A stretch of DNA of 46,950 nucleotides from Candidatus Poribacteria bacterium (GTDB lineage Bacteria > Poribacteria > WGA-4E > WGA-3G). The stretch spans positions 1 through 46,950 of the forward strand of contig JAJEDN010000119.1 of NCBI GenBank assembly GCA_022821495.1, given 5' to 3'. A program made the position numbers and the translations under genes. Below, in pieces: positions 1 through 8,490 of this stretch (positions are counted from its first letter, which is position 1; the number at the start of each line of letters is the position of its first letter). The notes under the pieces were generated by a model that was given only the letters and a program-made list of their open reading frames with translations, was not told the DNA's origin and searched no databases.

Positions 1-49
1 CTCCTTACATGTTTTGTAAAGTCGGTTTACAAACGGTTGCTGTAAGGAG
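1..49. repeat. Interrupted inverted repeat
   Basis: The arms ctccttaca (1-9) and tgtaaggag (41-49) are perfect complements. Inside them tttgtaaa (13-20) pairs with tttacaaa (26-33). The whole could fold as a two-segment hairpin. No clean T-run follows, so it is not a convincing terminator. It could belong to a gene to the left of the window or be a small repeat element. Confidence 0.5.
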
Positions 50-163
50 GTATTTTATCATAAACCTACTGAGTTTCTCACACTTTTAACAACAAAAACC
101 TTTCACCACAAACCTTGAGAAAAAAATGGGGGTAAGTGACAACATTTGCGAGGAGAATCTGAG

Positions 164-1129
164 ATGAAAAAAGTTAATATTGCGCTAATTGGCGCGGGTG
201 GCATGGCAAACGGTGTTCATTACCCGTCGCTTAGAGAGTGTGAAGATGTTAATCTTGTTGGACTGTGTGATCTGGTCCCGTCGAAACTTCAGGCAACAGC
301 AGAAAGATTTGAGATTGATCAGACGTTCACAGACTATCGGCAGATGCTTGAAAAAACGTCTCCGGATGCTGTGTATGTTTTGATGCCACCGCAACATCTA
401 TTCCCGATTGTTATCCACTGTCTGTCGCAGCAATTTCACGTTTTTATTGAGAAACCACCGGGAGTTACGCTCCATCAAACGAAGGAGATGGCATTGGCAG
501 CGGAAAAGAACGGTTGTAAAACGATGACCGGTTTTAATCGCCGTTTTATCCCACTTATGCAAAAAGTTAAGGCGATGGTTGAGGCACGCGGCCCGATTAT
601 TCAATGTATGTCAACCTTCCATAAGAACACGCCGAACGCGCTTTACTACGATGGCGTGATAGACGTTTTGACTTGTGACGCGATTCATGCTGTAGATGCG
701 CTCCGATGGCTTGGCGGTGACGACGTGAAAGCCGTTGCCAGCGACATCAATAGTTTCTATGCTGAGCGTGAGAACAGTTTCAACGCGCTTGTCAAGTTTA
801 CGAGTGGTGCTTCTGGGTATCTCTGTACGAATTGGGCGGTTGGTGGACGCATCCATACCTTTGAAATGCATGCCCGTGAGATTTCCGCTTATATTAACCC
901 GGATGCAGGTGGACGCGCTGTGATTCACACACCCGAAGGGACAACCGAAATCACACCTGAGGCAGCAGCAGGTTCTGATAAACAGCACAAAACTTACGGA
1001 TTTTATGGAGAAAGCCGGCACTTTGTCGATTGTATTCAGCAGGACGAACAGCCGTTAACCTGTTTCTCAGATGCAGTCAAGACGATGGAACTTGTGACAG
1101 CTATCTATCAAAATCGGATAGATGTTTGA
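164..1129 (+). CDS. Gfo/Idh/MocA family NAD(P)-dependent oxidoreductase
   Basis: Predicted sugar or polyol dehydrogenase of about 321 residues. The N-terminal Rossmann fold carries GAGGMANGVHYPSL, then an EKPP motif (family EKP, where Lys contacts cofactor and substrate) and a C-terminal alpha/beta substrate domain. The family oxidises or epimerises sugars, inositols and related compounds with NAD(P); the substrate cannot be read from sequence. ATG at 164 is preferred over an upstream in-frame TTG at 146 because aggag (151-155) lies 8 bases before it, and the Rossmann strand starts directly after this Met. It stands alone ahead of the division cluster, in the place where mraZ is often found, and has no visible functional link to it. 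A second member of the family lies at 29238-30248. Confidence 0.88.
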   Translation: MKKVNIALIGAGGMANGVHYPSLRECEDVNLVGLCDLVPSKLQATAERFEIDQTFTDYRQMLEKTSPDAVYVLMPPQHLFPIVIHCLSQQFHVFIEKPPGVTLHQTKEMALAAEKNGCKTMTGFNRRFIPLMQKVKAMVEARGPIIQCMSTFHKNTPNALYYDGVIDVLTCDAIHAVDALRWLGGDDVKAVASDINSFYAERENSFNALVKFTSGASGYLCTNWAVGGRIHTFEMHAREISAYINPDAGGRAVIHTPEGTTEITPEAAAGSDKQHKTYGFYGESRHFVDCIQQDEQPLTCFSDAVKTMELVTAIYQNRIDV

Positions 1130-1215
1130 AGTTGATAACGGACGCAGGAATAATTGGCATGTTTCTTGCTATGGTTACTTTAAATACATAAGAGAAAGTC
1201 ATATTGAGGACTCCT

Positions 1216-2169
1216 ATGGATACGCACCATATACCAGTTTTATGTCACGAAGTGATTGACTTTCTCGAACCGAAGCCGGATGGTATTTATATAGATGGAA
1301 CTGTCGGATTAGGCGGACATAGTACCGCTATTTTAGAAAATTCTGTACCGAACGGACGTGTGATTGGAATTGATTTAGATGTTGAGGCACTCGCGATTGC
1401 AGAAGATAGGTTACATGGCTTTGAGGGGCGGTACGCCCTTATAAACGGCAATTTTGCTGAGATAGATGTTTTACTCGAAAGTCAGTCGGTTCACGCTGTT
1501 GACGGCATTCTGCTTGACTTAGGCGTATCATCCTTACAGTTAGATACACCCCATCGGGGGTTTAGTTTTAACCACACCGGTCCTTTGGATATGCGCATGA
1601 ATGGAGGGCACGGATTGGATGGCGATAGAGAGACTACGCTTACGGCTATGAAAGTGGTCAACAATAGCACCATAGATGTCCTTACAGATATTTTTAGGCG
1701 ATATGGTGAGGAACGATTCGCGAAAAAAATCGCTGGCAGGATTGTTCAAGTGAGACAACAGGAACCGATAACAACAACAACGCAGTTCGCAGAAATCGTC
1801 AAGAAAGCCATCCCACAAAAGACATTCAAAATCCATCCAGCGACGCGCGTGTTTCAGGCGTTGCGGATTTACGTCAACACTGAGTTGGAAAACCTTGCGA
1901 CAGGTTTAGATGTCGCGATATCACTCTTGAAACCGGGCGGTTGTTTGTGTGTTATCGCGTTTCATTCGCTTGAGGATAGGATCGTCAAGCATCGTTTTCA
2001 AACATGGGCGCGGACGTGCATCTGTCCACCCAAAACGCCTATCTGTATTTGTGAACACACCCCATCGGTAGAGATTCTCACAAAGCGTCCGGTGCTACCG
2101 AGTGTAGCTGAGACGCAACAAAATCCGCGAGCGAGAAGTGCTAAACTACGCGCTGCTCGCAAATTGTAG
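1216..2169 (+). CDS. rsmH: 16S rRNA (cytosine(1402)-N4)-methyltransferase RsmH (MraW)
   Basis: Cytosolic SAM-dependent methyltransferase that modifies C1402 of 16S rRNA in the ribosomal P site. About 317 residues, the normal family length. It opens with HIPVLCHEVIDFL, has the SAM-binding GTVGLGGHS, the LDLGVSSLQLD segment and the late IAFHSLEDRIVKHRF signature, all hallmarks of RsmH. ATG at 1216 is chosen because gagga (1206-1210) precedes it by 5 bases; a TTG at 1204 overlaps that site and is unlikely. rsmH opens dcw clusters in most bacteria, usually after mraZ, which is missing here. The gene is followed by ftsL after about 165 bases. Confidence 0.97.
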   Translation: MDTHHIPVLCHEVIDFLEPKPDGIYIDGTVGLGGHSTAILENSVPNGRVIGIDLDVEALAIAEDRLHGFEGRYALINGNFAEIDVLLESQSVHAVDGILLDLGVSSLQLDTPHRGFSFNHTGPLDMRMNGGHGLDGDRETTLTAMKVVNNSTIDVLTDIFRRYGEERFAKKIAGRIVQVRQQEPITTTTQFAEIVKKAIPQKTFKIHPATRVFQALRIYVNTELENLATGLDVAISLLKPGGCLCVIAFHSLEDRIVKHRFQTWARTCICPPKTPICICEHTPSVEILTKRPVLPSVAETQQNPRARSAKLRAARKL

Positions 2170-2236
2170 TCTCAAGGTTCTACGAAAAATTGTATCTTAA
2201 ATAAAGTCTTAAACGTTTAGAAAGTAACGGGATTTT

Positions 2237-2311
2237 ATGACCAATAAGATGCTCGGAAAACAAGTTCTAAAGCGGCATCAGAAAACCGAAGTCGGGAAGC
2301 TTCGTCCCTAA
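2237..2311 (+). CDS. Possible 24-residue basic peptide between rsmH and ftsL
   Basis: A short ORF starts at ATG 2237 and stops at TAA 2309. It encodes a Lys/Arg-rich peptide beginning MTNKMLGKQVLKRH. The upstream ribosome site (acggga) is weak. I do not recognise it. It may be a chance ORF in the 165-base gap; listed because nothing else occupies this gap. Confidence 0.15.
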   Translation: MTNKMLGKQVLKRHQKTEVGKLRP

Positions 2312-2334
2312 AATCGGTGAGAAGGTTCAACAAA

Positions 2335-2658
2335 ATGCAGGCATCAGATATTTATTCAGCACGTATCACGAAAGTAGAGGAACCTAAGCCAAAGAAGCGG
2401 TTCCCGTTAGCTTATGTCGTTTTAGGATTATCATTTTGTACCTTTGCTGGAAGCATCTGGTTCTCATCTTACGCTAAAAAGGTTGCTTTGCAACGGCAGC
2501 CTATCTACGAAAGACAAAAGCACTCTGTTCAGGACGAAATTCATCAACTCGAATTGGAGGAGTCAACTTTAACCAACGTTCAAAGGATTCGGCAAATTGC
2601 AGTTGAACTTGAAATGGTTGAACCGACCCAAACCTCGCAAATAATCTGGGACAAATAG
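2335..2658 (+). CDS. ftsL: Cell division protein FtsL-like
   Basis: Small bitopic membrane protein, about 107 residues. A short basic cytoplasmic tail (EEPKPKKRFP) leads into one transmembrane helix (about residues 24-45, AYVVLGLSFCTFAGSIWF), followed by a periplasmic heptad-like coiled coil (SVQDEIHQLELEESTLTN). FtsL forms a complex with FtsB and FtsQ in the divisome. FtsL sequences are poorly conserved, so the call rests on topology, length and its place between rsmH and ftsI. ATG 2335 has gaagg (2321-2325) upstream; the in-frame GTG at 2317 lacks one. Confidence 0.72.
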   Translation: MQASDIYSARITKVEEPKPKKRFPLAYVVLGLSFCTFAGSIWFSSYAKKVALQRQPIYERQKHSVQDEIHQLELEESTLTNVQRIRQIAVELEMVEPTQTSQIIWDK

Positions 2659-2731
2659 TTGCGTTTTCAGGATTACCTTTTCGTCTTTTTCGCAAGGCAT
2701 TCGGATTTATCTTTAATTTTTTAGGGAAAAC

Positions 2732-4531
2732 ATGAAAAACAATTCGCATTTATCCATTCGTCGTCTCGTTTTGGTGCTGATTATACTCCAAGCCGGATTT
2801 CTATTACTGGTTGGTAAGTTGTTTAAAGTGCAGGTCTCTAACGATGCCGGGCATCAAAAAGCAAGTGAACCCACTTGGCGTTCTCCGCGCACAGCCACAA
2901 TAAAGCGCGGTAAAATTTTGGATAGGCATGGCAATATTTTAGCCTTGAGCCGTCATAGTCTCTCTGTCTATGCCGATCCGAAATATATGAAGACTGACCC
3001 GATAAAAGTTGCTCAAAGATTAGCACCGGTTTTAAATATTGCTGAGTCTGAGTTAATTACGCAGCTGCGCCGTAAGGACAAACAGTTTGTATGGCTTAAG
3101 AAGGATTTGAATTATGACCTTCTTGATGAAATTCGTTCCGTTGAGAGAGAGGTTCGTGGTCTAAAACACGAGGTTGAACAAAAACGGACATATCCAAGGG
3201 GATCCCTAGCGTCCCAGGTCATCGGGCATATAAACGATCAGAATATGGGTGAAGGGATTGAGTATCAGTACAACAATTACCTTTTGAGCGCGAAGGAGCG
3301 TCAAGCTGCACAGCGCGCAAACGCTGCGCAAGGCGCACCGATAAAACTACTAACGCATGGAAACTCCACTGACGATTACGGATACAGCGTTGTTTTGACA
3401 CTTGATGAGTACATCCAGTATATTGCCGAAAAAGAATTGGCAGAGGCTTGTAAACAGTGGAACGCGCCACGGGGTACGGTGATTGTCATGGCATCACAGA
3501 CAGCAGAAATATTGGCACTTGCCAGTTACCCTACGTACGATTTGAACGCCTATGCGCTTGAAAATGAGGAAGCAAAAAGAAATTTTGGTGTTTGGTTCGC
3601 GTATGAGCCGGGTTCAATTTTTAAAATTATTGCATCTTCTGCTGTACTCAACGAAAGTATCATGACACCTGAGTCAACGGTTTTTTGCGAGAACGGTCGA
3701 TATCGGCTCTCGAATGGCAGGGTTATCCGAGACGTTTCCGCAAAGGGATGGCTGACACTGGAGCAAGTGATTCAAAAATCCAGCAATATTGGCATGATCA
3801 AAATTGTAAAGCAGTTGGGACACGAGAATTTTGGTGCTTATATTGAGAAGTACGGTTTTGGGAAACCGACGGGGGTGGATTTGCCCTATGAGCACAGTGG
3901 GAGTCTTGGTGCAGTCAAGCGTTGGGATACGCACTCTCTGGGCTCTGTGCCTTTTGGACAAGGGATTATGGTAACACCGCTTCAGATGGTAAACGCGTTA
4001 AATGTTATTGCGAATGACGGAAAACTCCTTCTGCCACATATTACGCGAGAAATTCGAGACAATAGCGGGAAGGTCATAAAAAAAATATACCCCATCACAG
4101 TTGAACAAGTTCTGCATCCGCAAGTAGCGAAGCAGATGACAGATATACTTGTTGGCGTTGTTGAAGGCGGTAGCGGACGACGGGCACGTGTTGAAGGGTA
4201 TCGTGTGGCTGGGAAGACAGGGACAGCCCAGAAAGCTGAACCCAATGGTAAAGGGTACGCTGGAAAAGAGATCATGTCTTTTATGGGATTCCTACCCGCG
4301 GAGAACCCCATGGTGTCAATCATCGTTATGCTTGATGAACCAACAGGTGCACGTTTCAGCGGACAAATCGCTGGACCGGTTTTTCAAAAAGTGGCTACCC
4401 AAACGATGCAATACTTAAAGCAGACCGAATTTTTCGTGCCTCGACCGCGAAAAGCCCCCGATGAATTTGCCCCCGTTGCAACAGAGCAAACGCCGACACA
4501 ACGGCTTACTGTGAAAGGAGAGGGGTTGTGA
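2732..4531 (+). CDS. ftsI: Peptidoglycan D,D-transpeptidase FtsI (PBP2/PBP3 class B)
   Basis: Class B penicillin-binding protein of 599 residues that cross-links septal peptidoglycan in the periplasm. One N-terminal membrane helix (about residues 11-31) is followed by a dimerisation domain (RGKILDRHGNILA) and a transpeptidase domain with all three active-site motifs: SIFK with nucleophile Ser295 and Lys298, SSN at 350-352, and KTG at 495-497. No C-terminal PASTA repeats are visible. The ribosome site aggga precedes ATG 2732. It overlaps murE by 4 bases, indicating translational coupling. Partner polymerase FtsW is at 12433. Confidence 0.95.
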   Translation: MKNNSHLSIRRLVLVLIILQAGFLLLVGKLFKVQVSNDAGHQKASEPTWRSPRTATIKRGKILDRHGNILALSRHSLSVYADPKYMKTDPIKVAQRLAPVLNIAESELITQLRRKDKQFVWLKKDLNYDLLDEIRSVEREVRGLKHEVEQKRTYPRGSLASQVIGHINDQNMGEGIEYQYNNYLLSAKERQAAQRANAAQGAPIKLLTHGNSTDDYGYSVVLTLDEYIQYIAEKELAEACKQWNAPRGTVIVMASQTAEILALASYPTYDLNAYALENEEAKRNFGVWFAYEPGSIFKIIASSAVLNESIMTPESTVFCENGRYRLSNGRVIRDVSAKGWLTLEQVIQKSSNIGMIKIVKQLGHENFGAYIEKYGFGKPTGVDLPYEHSGSLGAVKRWDTHSLGSVPFGQGIMVTPLQMVNALNVIANDGKLLLPHITREIRDNSGKVIKKIYPITVEQVLHPQVAKQMTDILVGVVEGGSGRRARVEGYRVAGKTGTAQKAEPNGKGYAGKEIMSFMGFLPAENPMVSIIVMLDEPTGARFSGQIAGPVFQKVATQTMQYLKQTEFFVPRPRKAPDEFAPVATEQTPTQRLTVKGEGL

Positions 4532-6006
4532 GGTTTCGTGAATTGCTCCATGGTCTGAACCTTCTTGCGACTACCGGGTCATGTGATATTGATATTACCG
4601 GTATTGCCACCGACAATCGGCAAGTCAAGCAGGGGAACGTTTTTGTCTGCTACCAAGGGATTAGTGTAGACAGTCATCTTTTCATTGCTGACGCACTTCA
4701 GAAAGGCGCAGCAGCGATCATTGGCGAACAGTCAGTGGCGGCATTAGGAATCCCAACAGTATCTGTGCCCTATGTGCAAGTGCCTAACGGACGGCGCGCT
4801 ATATCCCTGCTCGCCGCTAATTGGCACGGAAATCCTGCGAAACACCTTAAACTCATCGGCATTACCGGTACCAACGGTAAAACATCAACTGCGCATCTCA
4901 TACATACAATACTCAAATCGAGTGGACGGAAGACCGCACTCATTGGGACAGTTGGGCACCAGTATACGAACGCTCAAGGTGAAGAGAAGACACTGCCCGC
5001 TTCCCTTACAACCCCTGATGCCTTCGCGCTCCATGCACTTTTCAAACAATTCACCGAGGAGGGAGTAGAATACGTTACGATGGAGACCTCCTCCCAGGGA
5101 TTAGCATTACAACGGTTGGCAGGGCTTGTCTTTGATACCGCTGTCTTTACCAATCTCACCCAAGACCATCTTGATTACCATCAGACAATGGAGGAATACT
5201 TGAAGGCGAAACGCATGCTATTTGAGCAGCTCAGCGGGGATGGTTTCGCAGTTCTAAATAGCGATTCGCCTGTCGCGGAACGCATTGCCCAAGTTTGTCC
5301 AGACGCACGAGTTTTAAAGTATGGACTTAGCAACAAAGCTGACCTATATGCCGAAGATATAGTATCTTCTCTTAACCAATTAGCATTTACAGCGGTTGCA
5401 CTGGAAGAGCGGTTCCAGATTAAATTGCGATTGCTCGGACAATATAATCTTTATAATGCACTCGCTGCGATTGCTGTTGGAACGTGTTATCGTTGTCCCG
5501 TCTCAGCGATCCAGACGGGACTTGCTAACACTGTAGTCCCCGGACGATTTGAGCTTATTGATCGTGGGCAAGACTTTGCTGTTATTGTTGATTATGCGCA
5601 TACGCCTGACGGTTTAGAGAATGTACTAACTGCCGCGAAACATATCACTGAACGGGAACTGATTTGCGTTTTCGGATGTGGCGGCGACCGCGATAACGGG
5701 AAACGCCCCAAAATGGGAAATATTTCTGCCCGAATCTCGGATTACAGCGTAATTACGTCCGATAATCCACGGACTGAAGACCCTGATGCAATTATTGTAC
5801 AAACTGTGTCAAATTTGCCACATGATGCCAAATATGTGTGTATTTCAGACAGGCGAGAGGCGATCCATCACGCAATTACCACAGCAAAATCTGGAGATGT
5901 CGTTGTAATTGCAGGTAAGGGGCATGAGGATTATCAAGAAATCCACGGAGAAAGATTTCCTTTTGATGACAGAGTTGTCGCTTCGGATGTTTTGGAATCC
6001 CTATAG
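4528..6006 (+). CDS. murE: UDP-MurNAc-L-Ala-D-Glu--2,6-diaminopimelate ligase MurE
   Basis: Cytosolic Mur ligase of 492 residues that adds the third amino acid to the peptidoglycan stem peptide using ATP. The N-terminal UDP-binding domain is followed by the P-loop GITGTNGKTS (around residue 112) and a C-terminal domain with YAHTPDG and CGGDRDNGKRPKMG. The key specificity motif is DNPR at residues 412-415, which in characterised MurE enzymes marks meso-diaminopimelate as substrate rather than L-lysine. It starts with GTG at 4528 overlapping the ftsI stop; a purine-rich aaaggagagg lies just upstream inside ftsI. Confidence 0.96.
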   Translation: MRFRELLHGLNLLATTGSCDIDITGIATDNRQVKQGNVFVCYQGISVDSHLFIADALQKGAAAIIGEQSVAALGIPTVSVPYVQVPNGRRAISLLAANWHGNPAKHLKLIGITGTNGKTSTAHLIHTILKSSGRKTALIGTVGHQYTNAQGEEKTLPASLTTPDAFALHALFKQFTEEGVEYVTMETSSQGLALQRLAGLVFDTAVFTNLTQDHLDYHQTMEEYLKAKRMLFEQLSGDGFAVLNSDSPVAERIAQVCPDARVLKYGLSNKADLYAEDIVSSLNQLAFTAVALEERFQIKLRLLGQYNLYNALAAIAVGTCYRCPVSAIQTGLANTVVPGRFELIDRGQDFAVIVDYAHTPDGLENVLTAAKHITERELICVFGCGGDRDNGKRPKMGNISARISDYSVITSDNPRTEDPDAIIVQTVSNLPHDAKYVCISDRREAIHHAITTAKSGDVVVIAGKGHEDYQEIHGERFPFDDRVVASDVLESL

Positions 6007-6031
6007 GGTTTTTTACGCGAAATGTTCACAG

Positions 6032-6793
6032 ATGCCAAATACAGAAATTAACAATCTCAACGTCTCATATCAGGTGGCAGGGGAAGGCGACGTGGTACTC
6101 CTGCTGCACGGCTGGGGTGGTGAAGCTGCAAGTTTTCAACCCGTTTTTGAATGGCTTGCCGAATCTCATAAAGTTTACGCCCTTGATTTGCCCGGATTCG
6201 GTAAGAGTCAGGTGCCACCTACAGCTTGGGATTCATCTGATTACGCGCAATTTGTCACAGCATTTCTGGAAAAATTTTGCGTTCCAAAAGCACACCTCAT
6301 TGGTCACTCATTTGGCGGTAGGATTTCGATCATTCTTTCAGCCGAACATCCTGAAAAAGTTGATAAACTTATTTTAGTTGATAGTGCCGGAATTAGACCT
6401 CGGCGAACCCTGAAATACTACTGCCGCGTAGGTATCGCAAAAATCGGTAAGTTGCTCCGTCGATGCGGTACACTTGGTGTGCGTCTCGCAAACGCGATGT
6501 CTGTACGCCTCGGTTCTAAAGACTATCAGGATGCCGGAGAAATGCGAGCCACACTTGTTAAGGTCGTAAATCAGGACTTACGTTCTCTATTACCGCGGAT
6601 ATCCGCATCGACACTGTTGATCTGGGGTGAAAACGATAAGGATACGCCTGTATCGTTCGGACAAATCATGGAGAAAGAGATACCTGACGCGGGGTTGGTT
6701 GTTCTCAAGGAAGCAGGACATTTTTCCTATCTCGATAAATTTCCGCAGTTTTGTCGAATTGTCGCAAGTTTCTTAAAGATCGCGAATGCGTAG
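6032..6793 (+). CDS. Alpha/beta-fold hydrolase inside the mur cluster
   Basis: About 253 residues with the classic alpha/beta hydrolase fold. The oxyanion loop HGWGG, nucleophile elbow GHSFGG (Ser93), acid Asp202 in GENDKD and His230 in EAGHFSYL complete the catalytic triad. The substrate is unknown. It lies 25 bases after murE and 30 bases before the murF-like gene on the same strand, so it is probably cotranscribed with wall genes; a role in wall precursor or lipid-carrier metabolism is only a guess. ATG 6032 is chosen because the homologous region starts there and longer in-frame starts would run deep into murE. No strong ribosome site is visible, so coupling to murE translation is possible. 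Confidence 0.85.
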   Translation: MPNTEINNLNVSYQVAGEGDVVLLLHGWGGEAASFQPVFEWLAESHKVYALDLPGFGKSQVPPTAWDSSDYAQFVTAFLEKFCVPKAHLIGHSFGGRISIILSAEHPEKVDKLILVDSAGIRPRRTLKYYCRVGIAKIGKLLRRCGTLGVRLANAMSVRLGSKDYQDAGEMRATLVKVVNQDLRSLLPRISASTLLIWGENDKDTPVSFGQIMEKEIPDAGLVVLKEAGHFSYLDKFPQFCRIVASFLKIANA

Positions 6794-6823
6794 ATATAGT
6801 GTCAATAGAAGGAAAGAGAGAAA

Positions 6824-8476
6824 ATGCTTTTAGAAAGGGTCAGTACTGTACTTTTCTACGGCGCAACGTTAGTTTGTTTAGTCAGGGCTGTCGTCAGAAC
6901 AACAGGTGGGCTGCATATACTTCAGCTTGATGGCTACAAAACAGGCAGATATTTGAAGTGGATGCGTCAGCACCTGAAGAACTGCTTTGAAGTTAGAGAG
7001 ATCTTGGTCGTTGGCGGTTTTCTTGTCCTCGCAGCGTTCTATCCACAGTATCGTAACACATGGTTTTTCCCTGTGCTCTGTGTTGCTTGGGGCGGATTTC
7101 AAGTCTATGTGAGTACCCAACGGAAAAAGATCAAAGCGAAAAAACCGCTTGTCTATACAGCGCGCGCAAAACGGGTGTTCGGACTTTCAGTTTGTTTGCT
7201 TGTCGGTCTTGCGGCGATACTTGCGCGAATAGCGGAAGGCAGTCCGTGGGGAATTGCCATTTTCCTTTTTAGTGAAGTGGCGGTTATTAACTTAACGATT
7301 GCCAACCTTCTTATTTATCCTGTGGAGCGGACGATAAATGGGGCATATCTTCTTTCGGCACGAAAACGAATCAAAGCACTTCAACCGAGAGTCGTGGGGA
7401 TTACCGGAAGTTATGGGAAAACGAGCACGAAGTATATTTTACATCAAATTTTATCTCAGAAATTTAATACCTTGATGACACCGGATAGTTATAATACACC
7501 CATGGGTATTTGCAAGGTGATCCGTGGTGATCTTGCCCCCGAACATGAGATATTTATCGTTGAGATGGGTGCCTACAAGCGGGGGGACATCCGAGAATTG
7601 TGTAATTTAGCATCACCTGAAATCGGCATTCTCACGGCTGTCGGACCGCAGCATTTAGAACGATTTAAAAGCATAGAGAATATCGCGAAAGCGAAATATG
7701 AACTGATTGAGTCGCTACCATCGGAGGGGCTTGCTGTTTTCAATTGCGACAACGCAATTTGCGCCGAACTTGCTGATAAGCGGGAGCAGGGCGGTAGTTC
7801 CGTACGCCGCTATGCTACAGAACCGTTTCCTGTAACCTCGGTTTCTGATAAAGCCAACTTAACTGCCACAAATATTCGGCACACCATCAAAGGGCTGGCT
7901 TTTACGGCACATGTAGGGGTAGGCACAGCGGATATTGCTGATGTAGAGATTCAGACGCAACTTTTGGGTCGGCACAACGTGTCCAATATCTTGGCGGCTA
8001 TGATGGTTGCCATAGAATGTGGGATGACGGTTGAAGAAATTCGGGCAGCGATTGTCAATGTTGAACCTGTCCCACATCGGTTACAATTGACAACTGGTGT
8101 AGGCGACGTAACGATCATTGATGATAGTTTCAACGCGAATCCTGTCGGGGCGAAAGCGGCACTTGAGGTGCTCACCGAAATTGGAGATGGAAAAAAAGTG
8201 TTGGTGACACCCGGTATGGTGGAACTCGGTGAAAGAGAATACGCAGAAAATAAACGGTTCGGCGAACAAGCTGCGAATGTCTGTGATTTGGTTATTTTAG
8301 TCGGTCCTACGCGAACCACGCCGATTTTGGAGGGTTTGAAGGCTGCTGAATATCCAAGCCAGCAGATCATCGTCGCACTCAACTTGGAAGAAGTCAAACA
8401 ACATTTAGCAACACAAGTGAAAGCTGGTGATGTTGTTCTTTTTGAGAACGATCTACCAGACAACTATGAGGAATAG
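6824..8476 (+). CDS. murF: MurF-like Mur ligase with an N-terminal membrane domain
   Basis: 550 residues. The last 360 or so form a Mur ligase core: P-loop GITGSYGKTSTK, EMGAYKRGDI, the IGILTAVGPQHLE segment and DDSFNANPVGAKAAL, closest to MurF, which adds D-Ala-D-Ala to UDP-MurNAc-tripeptide. The usual MurF N-terminal UDP-binding domain is absent. Instead residues 1-170 contain about four or five hydrophobic helices (around 5-25, 60-77, 84-100, 118-137 and 141-165). The enzyme therefore looks membrane-anchored. The ribosome site aagga precedes ATG 6824. Position between murE and ddl supports a MurF role; a different Mur-type substrate is the main alternative. No conventional murF is present in the window. 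Confidence 0.85.
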   Translation: MLLERVSTVLFYGATLVCLVRAVVRTTGGLHILQLDGYKTGRYLKWMRQHLKNCFEVREILVVGGFLVLAAFYPQYRNTWFFPVLCVAWGGFQVYVSTQRKKIKAKKPLVYTARAKRVFGLSVCLLVGLAAILARIAEGSPWGIAIFLFSEVAVINLTIANLLIYPVERTINGAYLLSARKRIKALQPRVVGITGSYGKTSTKYILHQILSQKFNTLMTPDSYNTPMGICKVIRGDLAPEHEIFIVEMGAYKRGDIRELCNLASPEIGILTAVGPQHLERFKSIENIAKAKYELIESLPSEGLAVFNCDNAICAELADKREQGGSSVRRYATEPFPVTSVSDKANLTATNIRHTIKGLAFTAHVGVGTADIADVEIQTQLLGRHNVSNILAAMMVAIECGMTVEEIRAAIVNVEPVPHRLQLTTGVGDVTIIDDSFNANPVGAKAALEVLTEIGDGKKVLVTPGMVELGEREYAENKRFGEQAANVCDLVILVGPTRTTPILEGLKAAEYPSQQIIVALNLEEVKQHLATQVKAGDVVLFENDLPDNYEE

Positions 8477-8490
8477 TCGTCTAATAAAAA

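Noticed and set aside
5909..6031. Longer N-terminus for the alpha/beta hydrolase
   Set aside because: It would overlap murE by about 100 bases and adds sequence unlike the fold; ATG 6032 fits better.
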